From assembly GCA_019279435.1 (NCBI GenBank), contig JAAALK010000287.1:19282162-19346161 (forward strand): a DNA stretch of 64,000 nt, given 5' to 3'. This document shows, in pieces, positions 1 to 11,309 of this stretch (its first letter is position 1; each line of letters opens with the position of its first letter). Source of the DNA: Zizania palustris (lineage: Eukaryota; Streptophyta; Magnoliopsida; Poales; Poaceae). A program made the position numbers and the translations under genes. The notes beneath the pieces were generated by a model. The model was not told the origin of the DNA, made no database searches, and saw nothing but the letters and a program-made list of their open reading frames with translations.

Positions 1-1061
1 ACACAACCCAACAACCTTTGACATATATTGATGGTATCTATCTAAAAATTAGTGATGACATGCAAAAATCAGCCTTCCAAGTACTACATACTATGCTGTT
101 TGTTCTGAAATCTCAAAGTTCAGATAATGTGGTTAGTCAAGGGTAAAAAAGCATGGCAACAGAATGTTTTGGGGGCACACACACAAACACACCTGGAGAG
201 GGAGTTGCCTATGTTTATTAGGTGGCCAATGTTATGTCACACAAAAGGCCAAAAAGTCACACACCCCATGACCTCTCTTGACCTGAGCAGCTATAAGCCA
301 GGCTCTTCTCCTCTGTGTTTGGTTTATGTGGGGCTAAAACATTTAAAAAATTGCAACATACTCTATCTCCTATGTTGTGTGTGTAGCTTCATTGGGCTCT
401 GGCCATTGTCCTCTTCTATCTCCTCCATCTCTCTCTTCTCTCTCTCTCTCTCTCTCAATCCTAGAGGGGCTAGCTCAGGCAGGCTCCATTATCTTTTCTT
501 ATCAATGCATGGCTCTGATTCCAGGGAGGATGGGGCTTTGACCTGACATGCCCTATTGCCTAGGAATATGTAACCAAGGACTTGCTGCATTCTTGGTTCT
601 TTCCCTCTTCAATGCCATCTTTTTCTTCCATCTCTTGGGCAATTATTAGCACAGAGCTCACCTTTCACTCCCTAGCTAGCTAGTAGAAGGGTCATTAAAC
701 TATGGATTAGTGCGGTTTTGTTTAGTGCGAGTGTGAGCTTGGGCAGATTTTACTCCGGCTAGCCGGCCACTGGCGTGAAAACTTCATCTTTCGGCAGCTT
801 GGAAGCAAGTACAGTTCAACATGTCCTTGGATGCATTCGCTTTTTCTTTCTCCGGCCGGCCGGCTCCATCTTTCTTGTCATCCCAACCTCCTCCTTTTTG
901 GTCATCAAGATCGGTTGCATTTCCTGAATTCTCGGTCACTTTAATGCTCCATATTCCAATCTATATGCATTCAATCTTCAGTTTCATATACTCCTATATA
1001 GTATCATACTTCTGTTTAATTTCCTGGCTTAGTAAATTCATGGCACAACACAAATCTCTAT

Positions 1062-1062
<1 letters not shown>

Positions 1063-1098
<36 letters not shown>
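1063..1098. repeat. (CT)n microsatellite
   Basis: An uninterrupted dinucleotide CT run of about 18 units. Confidence 0.95.
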
Positions 1099-1101
<3 letters not shown>

Positions 1102-1350
1102 AGCTGCACATCTCTCTGACTTTTCTTTCTTCAAGAGACCTGTTCATCTTCAGAAGCATATCACCTTGTGCAGAAGCATGCGGTTTTCTCCTCTTTTTGC
1201 TCACTTGTTCCGTTTGGCCGTTTCAAGTCAAATTTTTCGGACAAAGTGGGCTGGTCAAGTGCATACCACGTCATATTTTCGTGATAAATCTACTGTATTA
1301 AATACTAGTGACAGATCGAAAATGTATTTATCATTACTCTTAGTTATTTA

Positions 1351-1586
1351 CTACCTCCCTTCATTTTTAAATGACATCATTGATTTTTATCACAATATTT
1401 AACATTCGTCTTATTCAAATTTTTTGTGCAAATATGAAAAAAATGAGTTATGACTGATATACTTTCAAAAATAAAATAAACTATAACAAAATAAATGATA
1501 TTTCTAAAATATTTTTAAATAAGAGAGGAATAGTCAAACATTATGATAAGAGTCGGGTGGTGTCATTTAAAAATGAATGAAAGTAG
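1351..1586. mobile_element. Stowaway-like (Tc1/mariner) MITE
   Basis: The left end CTACCTCCCTTCATTTTTAA at 1351 is matched by the reverse complement of the right end, CTACTTTCATTCATTTTTAA, ending at 1586. The inverted repeats are about 30 bp with a few mismatches. TA dinucleotides flank both ends (1349-1350 and 1587-1588), as expected for mariner-type target duplication. The interior is AT-rich with no coding potential. Size (236 bp), the CTACCTCCC-type end and the TA target all fit Stowaway. Confidence 0.7.
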
Positions 1587-1807
1587 TACTTCGTTGGATT
1601 CCTGATGATTTCTAGGAATTTGGTCAGGTCAGATAGCTGATGAGGAACTAAACCTTATCTCTTTTTCTTTTCCTTTTGGCTAATCTGTAATTATGGGGTC
1701 TTGTGCAATGTGCATAAACAAAGTAAAGAGGAACCAAAAAATAAAACATACAACATCTCTTATTTCATCAACACTAACATACATGTACCGGAAAACCCAA
1801 ATTCGTC

Positions 1808-2196
1808 GAGTACCAAAAACTATGGCAAGTGTATTATTTCGGGCACTCGGCAAACTTTAAACATTTGGGCCTCCTCATTGTGTGGCCATCACCATGCCAC
1901 GCCGTGCGTTGCGCCTCAGCATGTCGCGCCACACATGCCAGTTGTTTGACAAAAAAAAGTGTCCTATTTTTTACTTGTTTCTTTCTTTGCCGAGTGACAT
2001 ATTTTGACACTAAAACCTACAGTCATGTCCATGTACACACCATGAAGTCACTTTTTTCGTTGGGTGCCATTTTTGGTACTCGACAAATGATTTGTCGAGT
2101 GCCCGACAAGCAACACTCGGTAAACTTTTTGTCGAGTGTTTTTGGGATTCGCTTGGTGCCATAGGCACTCGGTGAATCCATGTTTTCCCTGTAGTG
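1808..2196 (-). mobile_element. CACTA transposon terminal fragment
   Basis: Read on the minus strand from 2196, the sequence starts CACTACAGGGAAAACATGG, a typical En/Spm terminal repeat. It continues with subterminal motifs built on CACTCGGC, GTCGAGTG and ACTCGACAAA in both orientations back to about 1808. No second CACTA end was found to the left, so this looks like a truncated or non-autonomous copy. Its subterminal motif differs from that of the CACTA at 54982, so it is a different family. Confidence 0.65.
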
Positions 2197-3278
2197 ATGC
2201 AGATATATATTTGATTAATCTTCTTTGTGTGAGAAATATTATCATGCATGCATATGCTAGGTAGATTATGGCATGCATTGCTGAGATGCATGCGTGTGTC
2301 CTCCCTCTTGAACAAACCAAATGTTACACAATTCTTCAATCAGAAAGGATCCAGACATGCATATATATTAGGCAGAACATGTGAGTGTCTGATTGATAGT
2401 ATTATGGACAAACAAAGTCTACTGGTCCCTCATTGTTAACAGTATACACATTTAATTTGTTCCTATCAAGACAAAGGCACTTTACAATGGTTTGGTTGTA
2501 AGTTGGTGTTATGTGGATGTCTATGTAGATAGAGTAGTAGGAAAGGAAGAACACTTTTTTCTTGACATACCAAAATCACACATAAAAAAGAGCTGTCAAT
2601 TTCATGATCTCAACATGTGGGGTATGGAACAGAAATATAATGTTCTCCCTCCCCAACAAACATTGAAGTCACACATAAAGCAAAACAGCATTTAACAATA
2701 CATGGAGACATGCATGTTCATGTGGATCACACAAGAACACTGATTTAATTAGATCTCAGTTACAAGCTAAGGTACAATTCTACTAGAGAGATAATTTGAA
2801 CTAACTGATCTCCAAACAATACATCATCCTCTGTTGTTACCCATGTAGCATTTGATTCCTTGCTTGTGCCGTTCTCTACATTAAATTCTTGCTACTACAC
2901 AGCAAGCAGCAGGTTGCTGATGGGCTCCTGTTCCATTGCACTGCACAACTGCACCAAACAGAAACATCTTTTAAGAGCTTGTTGCCTGGAAATGAGCTAT
3001 GTAACGAACTGTTCAGGAAGAGCAACTGTTGTTCGCTCACTTTAGCTAAAGCTAACAGTGGATTATGCATGCATGCCTGCATCTACATGTCTTGCTCCTA
3101 GCTGTTGTACCTGTACTACAGTTACCATGCATCACACATATAGCTTTGTTTCAAGGCCTACTTCAGAATTCAGTTAGTCCCAATCCAAGTGCACACACAT
3201 ATACATATGCATACCAACCTGCAGGAAAAGGTTGTAACAACTTTACTAAATGCAAGGGTGATTCTCTGATCTTTTCAG

Positions 3279-3604
3279 GGACCCATGGCTGTCGTCCAAC
3301 TCTTGCAACATGGACGCCCATCGCTCGGTAGGATTGTCTTCTCCGATTGAGGTATATAAATATATATGTATGCAGCACATTGTGCAGGCTGCTTCCTATA
3401 CACTCACGTTGATCATTCATTGAGATATGATGTCGCCTGTTAGGCTGTACCTGATGTCTGAAACTCTGAATCATCGTTTGTGTTTTTCAGAACTTGGAGC
3501 CCTGCAGATCGAGCAGCTCTCAGGTGTCCAACCACGAGCGGAGCAGCCCGAGCCTGGAGTTCACGCTAGGGAGGCCGGACTGGCACGGCGCAGACCATGA
3601 CTAG
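3279..3604 (+). CDS. KANADI-like GARP transcription factor, last two exons (partial)
   Basis: Two exons are proposed. Exon A, 3279-3351, follows a TTTTCAG acceptor and reads DPWLSSNSCNMDAHRSVG then LSSPIE, ending at a GT donor. Exon B, 3491-3604, follows TGTTTTTCAG, continues in frame with NLEPCRSSSSQVSNHERS and ends with PSLEFTLGRPDWHGADHD and a TAG stop. The intron is 139 bp. A serine-rich tail ending in LEFTLGR-x-x-W is the hallmark C-terminus of KANADI proteins, nuclear repressors that specify abaxial organ identity. The GARP DNA-binding domain is not in the window. The family call rests only on this tail and on splice consistency. I see no frameshift or stop in the two exons. Confidence 0.6.
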
Positions 3605-3904
3605 CTAGCTAGCCGTGGGAAGAATTAAGCTCGGATGTCACAAAGGCTAATTAAATTTTCCTCCGGAGATATGAGGATATATACCCAGCCGGTGCTGATC
3701 ATCTTTCGCCAAGTCTGGCTAGTTCGTCCGAAATTGAAGCCTTGGGCGAAGAATGATCAGCAAACGGCTGCATGATGCAGATCCACCCCGCCTCGTCGTC
3801 GTTGCTGCCGTCGGTCGGAGAAGATATCCCGCATCTCGATCGGTCTCATAGTTTGGGTTTAATTTATTCCTCTTTGCAGTCCTGCAGCTAGTTTCCTTCT
3901 CTGA

Positions 3905-3967
<63 letters not shown>

Positions 3968-4853
3968 GTTTTGTTTTCCTACTGCTGCTTCACCATGCAT
4001 GCATGCCGAGATTAATTACTGTAGTAGCGCAGTGAGCTAGCTAGCTAGCTAGGGACGATGATGCATTGAGATCAGGCTAGCTGTGAGCCTGTGACTGTGA
4101 GTGAGTGTCAGCTGCGAGTGTGAGTTTGGTGCATGAGTTGCTTGTGTGTGTGTGTGGAGCGTATCATTAGCACATGGAAAGTTGGAAAGGGAGAAAGGAA
4201 AGAAAAAGGAATTGAGTTCAGATGAAGCAATCCATCTATCATGCAACTAGCTAGCTGCTACATGTAAGTCGATGATTCCATGGTCCTTTTTGTGCCTGTG
4301 TGTGTGCTGTGCTGTTTCTTTCTTTAATCCCTGCAGGTTCTTGTTGCATGCCTGCCTGTCTTCTTCTTCCTTTAGACTCCCCCACTTGGTGTGTTGATGA
4401 TCATGCAGCAGCATGTCAGCTATCTGGCTAGCTACCTGCATGCATGCGCTTTTCCAGCACCATGGCCGGTGTGAAGTGTGAACCTCTTGACCAGGCAGCA
4501 GATGTATCTTAGCTTCAAGCTAAAGCCTAAAGGCCACTCTTTTTCGCGCCATCACATTGTGCAAAATTGCACAGCATGTGCATCACATGCATGCCCTGAT
4601 CAATGCAATCAAGGACCATATATACCAGAATGCAACATGTGCCCTGATAGATATGATCGATCGATCCCATGCATCGAGAAAATATAATGTTCGTCGGTCC
4701 TGCATGCAATCAATCAGGGGGCCTCCTTTGATGGTACCGCGTCGATCGATCGAGATCGCTGGTCATTATTCCTCGATCCGTGGATTAATTCAATTCGAGC
4801 CATAATAATTCCATTGTGCATGCAGCTCTTAGCGGCCGGGTCAAGAACAAAAG

Positions 4854-4857
<4 letters not shown>
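3605..4857 (+). other. 3' UTR and downstream flank of the KANADI-like gene
   Basis: This non-coding stretch is rich in CTAGCTAG, GCATGC and GATCGATC short palindromes and holds a long CT run. The first few hundred bases are presumably the 3' UTR, but I could not fix a poly(A) site. No further gene was seen. Confidence 0.4.
3905..3961. repeat. (CT)n microsatellite with one interruption
   Basis: A nearly pure CT run of about 57 bp, broken once by CC near 3921. Confidence 0.95.
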
Positions 4858-4894
<37 letters not shown>

Positions 4895-5010
4895 AATGTT
4901 ATTCTACACCGATCATCTCAATCGTGCCCACCCCCCACCCAATCCCAACCCCTCCATTTCACGTCGGTGTAAAATAGCATTCTACACCCATAGTGTAGAA
5001 TAGCGTTCCC

Positions 5011-5077
<67 letters not shown>

Positions 5078-5242
5078 AATGCTATTCTACATCACGGGTG
5101 TAGAATGCTATTTTACACCGACGTGAAATGGAGGGATTGGGATTGGGTGGGGGGTGGGCACGATTGGGATGATCGGTGTAGAATAGCATTTATACCCATA
5201 GTGTAGAATAGCGTTCTCGTATATATATATATATATATATAT
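4858..5242. repeat. AT-flanked inverted repeat (fold-back element)
   Basis: Three (AT)n tracts (4858-4892, 5012-5075, 5220-5242) separate two arms. The arm at 4896-4988 is the near-perfect reverse complement of 5097-5190. Both carry GTGTAGAATAGCATT-type ends and a C/G-rich core. A short unit, CATAGTGTAGAATAGCGTTC, occurs as a direct repeat at the right edge of each arm (near 4988 and 5197) just before an AT tract. The whole could fold into a hairpin of about 93 bp stem around the central AT tract. It resembles a MITE that inserts into (TA)n arrays, present here as two head-to-head copies. Confidence 0.75.
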
Positions 5243-6310
5243 TGTTCGATCCAAGTACGTACATACATTGCACGTCATTAACCGATCGAAGCAACCATCA
5301 GCATTCATGATCGATCGATCGGCCGGTCGATGAAACATTTGGCCGCTGACAGCAGGTTTGATGATCGATAGCAACCGGGCAAGCTCGTTTGGTGCCAACT
5401 TATTAACTCTGATGTGTTGTTGGCAGATTGGGAAATACTGAATATTTATGGATGATGAACATATGTCTGACAAAAATGCTCGTAGAAAGATCGAGCATTG
5501 ATATGTTCATGATTGATCCAGATAACGATCCAGGTTCCAACTAACCTATGTGTCGCCAACGGGTGGTCTTTTAATCGTAGCCATTGGATCTATAAAAATG
5601 AATGGTTTTTATTAATTTGATGTACCTTAAAATTTGACTAATAGAATCAATTTCCATCACAGATTTGAAAAGATAAGTTAGTATTCTTGATTGATCATAT
5701 TTTGTGTACAAATACCTCATAAATTAAACAGTAAGAGGTTTGATTGATCCTAACCATTCATTATTGTTGATTATTCCAATTAAATAAAATTTAACTGTGG
5801 CGACTAACCAGAATCATATTATGTATATATTACTGTGTCCGGAATCACCAGAGATTACATAGATTAATTACCATACATACATAATGCCAACATAGATTAA
5901 GAAAAAAATGTTCAATTCTGCATGTACGGTAATTATATATGGATGGAAATTACATATGAAAGAAATTATTTTAATTAATTTCTTTAGTTGAAAAAATATA
6001 GAAAAATAAAAGGTGGCCTATTATCCCCTAAGAGATAATAGGTTTTGTTTTTTAATCATGACTGTTAGACCTATAATAATTAATAGTCATAATTCGTTTA
6101 CAATTCTCCTTATAAAAAAAATACAATTTTATATCTCCACGTCACACTTTTTTAGAACGATTTTACCCTTTGTAGTTTCTACTACCGTTAATTAAGATAA
6201 GAGACATTTTATAATCTTTGAGCAAGTAGGTACTATAATTTTTAGTGTTAATTTTGATACCTCTTTTTACCTCAGGTGCTAGAAGGTACCCATATTAATA
6301 CTAAAAACTT
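5243..6310. other. AT-rich intergenic DNA, nothing assignable
   Basis: I see no coding region with supportable homology, no clear terminal repeats and no RNA gene. Confidence 0.5.
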
Positions 6311-6781
6311 CAGGGCCGTACCTACGATTTGGAGGCCCCGGAACAAATACTTTAGGGGGCCTAAAAATCTAAGCATATAAAATTTGAAACTTAAAAGCTA
6401 TAACAAAACTATAACAAATTTTTTAAGTGTTCTAAAATAAATTTTTAATTTTTCTTTGAATTCTCAAAATCTTAGCATCTAAAATTTGGAAGCTATAACA
6501 CCATATTTGAAATAAACTTTTGTTTTTCTATGATTTTTGAAGTGTTCTGAAACAATTTTTTTTAATCTTTGAAGTCTTTTGCTGGCTCAATGGTTCAAGC
6601 GAAAAAAAGAAGCAAAAATATGCTGCCTTTACAGGAATCGGGCACTGCATCTCTGCCCTAATCAACCATGTCTTCACCGTTGAGCTAGCAAGTGCTCCAT
6701 GAAAAAATTAATTTTGGTGGCCCTAATTTTTGGGGGGCCCTGAACAGGCACACCGGCTGCACATGCTAATCGACGGGCCTG
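6311..6781. mobile_element. Non-autonomous hAT-like element
   Basis: The left end CAGGGCCGTAC at 6311 pairs with the right end CGACGGGCCTG (reverse complement CAGGCCCGTCG), 9 of 11 matching. A 7-bp direct repeat AAAACTT flanks it (6304-6310 and 6782-6788). GGAGGCCCCGG near the left end and GGGGGGCCCTGAACAGG near the right end are subterminal motifs common in plant hAT relics. No transposase is visible in the 471 bp. The expected hAT target duplication is 8 bp, so the match is close but not perfect. Confidence 0.55.
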
Positions 6782-7302
6782 AAAACTTTTATACCTTCTT
6801 AACTACCGTAAAATATTTTACACTTAACATAATGGTAGAAATTATTTTAGCTCTTGGATAGAAGAACATCAAATGTTATGATTTGTTTTACTGACACTAG
6901 AGTAGAATGCACTGAAACGTACCTATGGTAATGCGACTAGACCCGATCTCTTTGTTCTTGTATAAATAGAGAGCTTTTACGGTTGTCTCTAATTATGTGG
7001 TAGAAATGGTAATAGAAACGATCTGAGGCGCCGTCGTTGTTGATTTATGAGGTCTCACTTTGTTAGACAACTATATCTTACTTTATAAAGATCATTTCTA
7101 GTACTGTTACATATACCACTATAAAGGTTACTCACCCTGTTCCAAAAAACTTTATTTCTAGCCCTTTAAAATTTGTCAAAAAGTCTTCATTTTTACAAGA
7201 CTTACCTATTATTAGTTCACAAATAAAGACGTTTCATTGTTCAATACCTTTTAACTACCGCCTACCTAAATCTTGTTAGAGTGATTTTACTTTTCTTGAG
7301 GA
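6782..7302. other. AT-rich intergenic DNA, nothing assignable
   Basis: CCCTGTTCCAAAAAACTTTA near 7137 resembles a Stowaway terminus, but no convincing partner end was found. No coding region seen. Confidence 0.4.
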
Positions 7303-7392
7303 CGAGGTACCGAAATTTTTAGAATTTCCAGTGTTAATTTTGATACCAAGTACCAGGATGTACTAAAATTAACACTGAAAAATCTGGTATCT
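7303..7392. repeat. Short hairpin, MITE-like remnant
   Basis: CAGTGTTAATTTT at 7329-7341 is exactly reverse complementary to 7365-7377. The stem extends outward through GAGGTACC / GGTATCTC with a mismatch. A related half sequence (TTTAGTGTTAATTTTGATAC) lies at about 6241-6260, suggesting a dispersed repeat family. Confidence 0.5.
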
Positions 7393-7689
7393 CATCAAAG
7401 ACTATAAAGTTTCTCGTCTTGTTAATAAGTGACACTTTTGTTTTTTACTATTACCACTAATTTATTGATTTTATCTCAATTAAAAATTATGATGAATGGA
7501 GTATTAAATAGACCCTGATCCAGTATGCATAGATAGGGTAATAGATGGACAAAGACAATTCATTATAAACCAGGCCAAAATGAAGAAATTTGATAAGTAT
7601 GTGTTGCTCCTTGTAATTAATGTGATTAACTTGTGATTTGGCAACTACATAAGAAAAAAAGAGAGCAGGCCTAATTTAATCATCCAAGC

Positions 7690-8520
7690 AGTTACTGTGC
7701 TACTGTCAGCAGTAGTAAGCCTGAAGCCATTGCAAAGCTAGCAGAGCCTTGATGAGTCTTCACCCACACAGAAGTGCAAGCAATTAAGAAAGCAATTCTT
7801 TTCAAGGCAATAGAGGGGAGAAAAGGATCAAAAAGGGGAAGCCTCAGTGCAACCAAGAAGAGAGAAGAAAAAGAGAGAGAGAGAAGCAATGCAGAGATAG
7901 AGAGGGTAAAAAAAAGAAGAGGAGAGAAAGAAACAGGCCAATCATAAAGCAATGGATTGCAAAATCATTTTTCCAGTCCCCCCATGTTTCTGTGTCCCCT
8001 CATTGAAGTCATTCTATTGTTCCCTCTTCCTTTGTCGGCCCTTTCGCCCAGTGTCTGACAAAAGAGAGAGAGTGAGTGAGTGAGTGAGTGAGAGAGAGAG
8101 TGAGTGAGAGCTTTGAGCTTTGAGCTAGCTGAAAAAAGGGGAAGCAAGCAAGCTGCAGCACAAAGGAAAAGTAAAGGTTGGCCCTGTGCAACACCTGTTC
8201 ACGTTTTAATGCCCTGTCCGATTTAACTCCTCTCTCTCACTGTGTACATGTCTGTCTGAAAGAACAGTTGCGTTTCTCTCTCAAGAAGAACAGTGGTGGT
8301 GTAGCAATGGCGAGGGAGTGTACGGGTGCAGAGCACGCTGGTGCGTTTCTCTCTCTAGGACACTGGTGAAGTGGGGGCCTGGAGGGAGAGAGAGAGAGGG
8401 AGAAGTGGCCGGGGAAATTAATTTGCATGGGGCCTTTCGTCCCCGTGCAGATGGGAGCTAGGGTTGCATGGGCAGGCAGCCCAGTTGGACCACCCTTCAC
8501 TGTGCCTCATCCACCACCGT
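7690..8520. other. Purine-rich promoter- or leader-like stretch without a gene
   Basis: A GAGA-rich block (about 7850-7930) is followed by a (GAGT)n/(GA)n run at 8069-8108 and further CT/GA runs to about 8400. Such sequence is common in 5' leaders of plant genes, but no adjoining coding exon could be recognised on either strand. The open frames crossing it are low-complexity and were not accepted as genes. Confidence 0.35.
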
Positions 8521-8970
8521 ATCATAAATTCGGAGATTTGGAAGAATATGCAGTAATAAATGAGCTGCATTTTGACTGAATCGTAGCCAGGTTAATTCAC
8601 AAAATAGAACTAAGGTTTGTAGATCGGTTATCATTGTAATTCGGTTCGATTTTTATTGTTAGGATATCTCTAAGAAAAACTCTAAATATCTCAACATATA
8701 TAGCTAGTTTTATATTTTTCGAACAACTTAAGAAATAGTTTTTTGGGGTTTTCTATTGTATTGTAAATATAAAAGCCTTACTCTTTATATTGATGACGAC
8801 ACACAAGCCGAGTATAAGCTGACGGCGTGCATGCTTACACTTACTCACTCAGATTTATATTATAAACTACAGTATCTTGTTTTCTTAATTAAACTTATCA
8901 AAATTTAAATAAAAGTTTAAAGATATATTAACATATATACCATAAAATAAATGCGTATGTAAGACTTATT
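8521..8970. other. AT-rich intergenic DNA, nothing assignable
   Basis: No coding, terminal-repeat or RNA-gene signal was seen. Confidence 0.45.
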
Positions 8971-9436
8971 GCAACGTGAATTTAATGAAACTATTTTGAC
9001 ACGGTGTGTAGCACGCGGGGAGGCGTCAATCGTCCGTGCAAGACGTGACTTTTGCGCGTGCGTGCAAACGGAAGCGGGAAAACGAGGTACACGGCTGGCA
9101 CGTAGAACGTACAAGTACAGTATTGTGTGCACCCATTTGACCGGGGCGGACGCACGTACGGTTTGGTTGGGCACGCCCGGCGTTTGACCGTCCAGCTGCT
9201 GCCTCCTACGTAAACACTGCACGTCCAGGGCCCTCATTGTATCTGCAGTTCTGCACGTTGCCGCCGGCCCGGCCGCGTTTGGTGAGGCCGTCTCGCCGGC
9301 GTCCGGCGGCCGCCACTCGCGGCGGAAGCTGGCCACGATACTAAGCCCGCTATGGCTGGCTGTTGGGCCGTGCTCCACCAGCAGTTTTTTTTTTCGAGCT
9401 CTCGTCGCCCTGCTTTTTCTATCGTTCCAAAACACA
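8971..9436. other. GC-rich island with ACGT-core motifs, no gene recognised
   Basis: Base composition changes sharply from AT-rich to GC-rich. Several ACGT cores (CACGTA, ACGTAC, TACGTA) and TTGACC-type motifs occur between 9050 and 9240. Open frames exist on both strands but overlap each other and show no recognisable protein, so none is called. It could be a promoter remnant or an unrecognised TE piece. Confidence 0.3.
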
Positions 9437-11309
9437 AGAACCGGCTTGGTTACTATAGTTATGTCTAGGTTTTTAGATCCGTAAAAAATAAGAATTTGAT
9501 GTGCTAATTCACATTTTTATGGAGCACATTAGAAAGTGCTTTACAAAATTAGTTTTTAGTTTTCTTCGTGAAATTGAGTGGTAATTACCCATTTGCCATC
9601 CATTATAAATAGATACCTATTTTGTAACAGGAGCCGTGCAAGGGTTGGCAGCGAGGGGGCGGTGTCTCAGCAAATACTTACTCTGTAATTTATACTCAAG
9701 TGCTGCTGAAATTTATATTGAAAAGTTCTTCAAATTCGTATTAAAATGCTGCTGAAATTTGCATTCAAATGCTCCCGAAATTTGGATAGAGACGATTCTG
9801 AAATATTAACCGAAATGTCGCTGACAAATGCTGCCACTGACTAGCAACATGTTTTGGTCATACCAAAATTTTGGACACAGATTCAGACTTCAATCACATT
9901 TGACTAAAATTTAACTGAATTATTTATGATTAAAAATACAAAATATTATTATTGTGGTATAACTATATTAAGTTATGTCAGCAAATAAAAACGTACAACT
10001 TAGGAATAAAATTATACATTCCTACCGAATTTTACTATTCGTGAATCTGGATCTATTTCTTAAAAAAACATTCCTTGCTATGATTGGTGCTCAATGTTGT
10101 GAGTGTGAACAGGTGATTTCAATCACAACACAAGCACCGGTATATGGGACTAAAGCTAAAGAATAAGCACATCTTGATTATGATTTTGTAAAATCGGTAT
10201 GAATTTATTAAAAAATGCAAGACAACAAAAAATATTGGCTTCGAATGTAAATCACAGTCAAATCAATTGAAAACTACACTATCGAACACATTATAGGAAC
10301 AGTGAAATTACACTGTAAAAACCACAACTTGCATGCATTCCTACATAGTTAGGGCCCAATATATATTAATATTATAGAGGCCTACTTTGCTAACTTCGGC
10401 TTGAAATCATGTATTCGGCCTAACTCGCATATCTACCAGAGAATGTGTCACCATTTACACACCTGGATCCCAAAATTAAGTCTCCAAAGTAGAGCATCTT
10501 GCTCTCTACTTATGGAACATTTTTGGCTACCAATCTTATTCCTGCGCGTACCAGTTTTGCATTTATCAAAAGCAAATGTTGTGCAAATAAATTTTGGATG
10601 TATGAACATATCAATGGACAACAACCAACATATCAAATGTTAATAGATCAATACCCTTTACCTAGTCAAATTAATTCATGGCATAATTAGAAGACCAATC
10701 AACACATCAACAATAAGGTAGTAAGACATGCATGGACAAATTATAGGAGAGAAATGGATGAAAAACAGTTGATAGTTTACCATATGAACCTAATTTTTAA
10801 TATAGGGATTTAAGTTTAGAGATTCTAATGGACGGAGAAGATTCTTAGTGATGAATTAATGGAAAGGAATCCCTAAAAAGAGTTACGAGGAGCTAAATTT
10901 TACAAATTCTGCTAGAGCTGCTCTTATAAATCGTTTAATTAACCCTATAAAAGCTAAAGTTCTATAAATTTAATTAATTTTATAAAAAACATATAAACAA
11001 TTACAAAATTAAATTAGTTACGTTAAATCGACTACAGAATTTGTCTTGGTAATGCATTTATTTGATATTATAAATATCAATATGTTTTTAAACCTAGTTA
11101 AATTTGAAAAATATTGATTTTTTTAAAAAATTTAAATACTTATAATATGAAATAGAGTTAGTATATATCGAAATATTTTTTGCATAATTATTTTTTAAAA
11201 GAAAACTTTATTCGCGGTCCCCTCCCCACCTTTGATAACAGCAGCAGCCTGAAGATGAATAGCTATGACGGGTCACTGTCCCCTACAAAACCTTTCGGAC
11301 CATAAGTAT
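9437..11309. other. AT-rich intergenic DNA
   Basis: It contains a weak internal reiteration of TGCTGCTGAAATTT-like units around 9700-9780. I found no gene, terminal repeat or RNA gene. Confidence 0.4.

Larger units (their letters stand above)
1..3278 (+). other. Probable KANADI intron or upstream non-coding DNA
   Basis: No exon could be supported here. Because the KANADI-like 3' exons start at 3279 with an acceptor site, at least the part just upstream must be intron. The conserved GARP DNA-binding exons were looked for and not found, so they lie either off the left edge or were missed. The stretch holds (CT)n runs near 440-456 and 1063-1098, one Stowaway-type MITE and one CACTA terminal fragment, which is usual content for a large grass intron. 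Assigning the whole stretch to one intron is inference. Confidence 0.4.

Noticed and set aside
3719..3964. Minus-strand frame rich in glutamate and arginine
   Set aside because: It is the translation of the (CT)n microsatellite.
7137..7506. Second Stowaway MITE (CCCTGTTCCAAAA ... AATGGAGTATTA)
   Set aside because: The two ends do not pair convincingly and no TA duplication is clear.
8055..8080. TGACAAAAGAGAGAGAGTGAG, resembling miR156
   Set aside because: It differs from the mature miR156 sequence at several positions, sits in a GA/GAGT microsatellite, and no pairing arm was seen.
8917..9435. 172-residue open frame on the minus strand, with overlapping frames on the other strand
   Set aside because: No recognisable domain, no codon or splice support, and it overlaps equally open frames. 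Treated as GC-island background.
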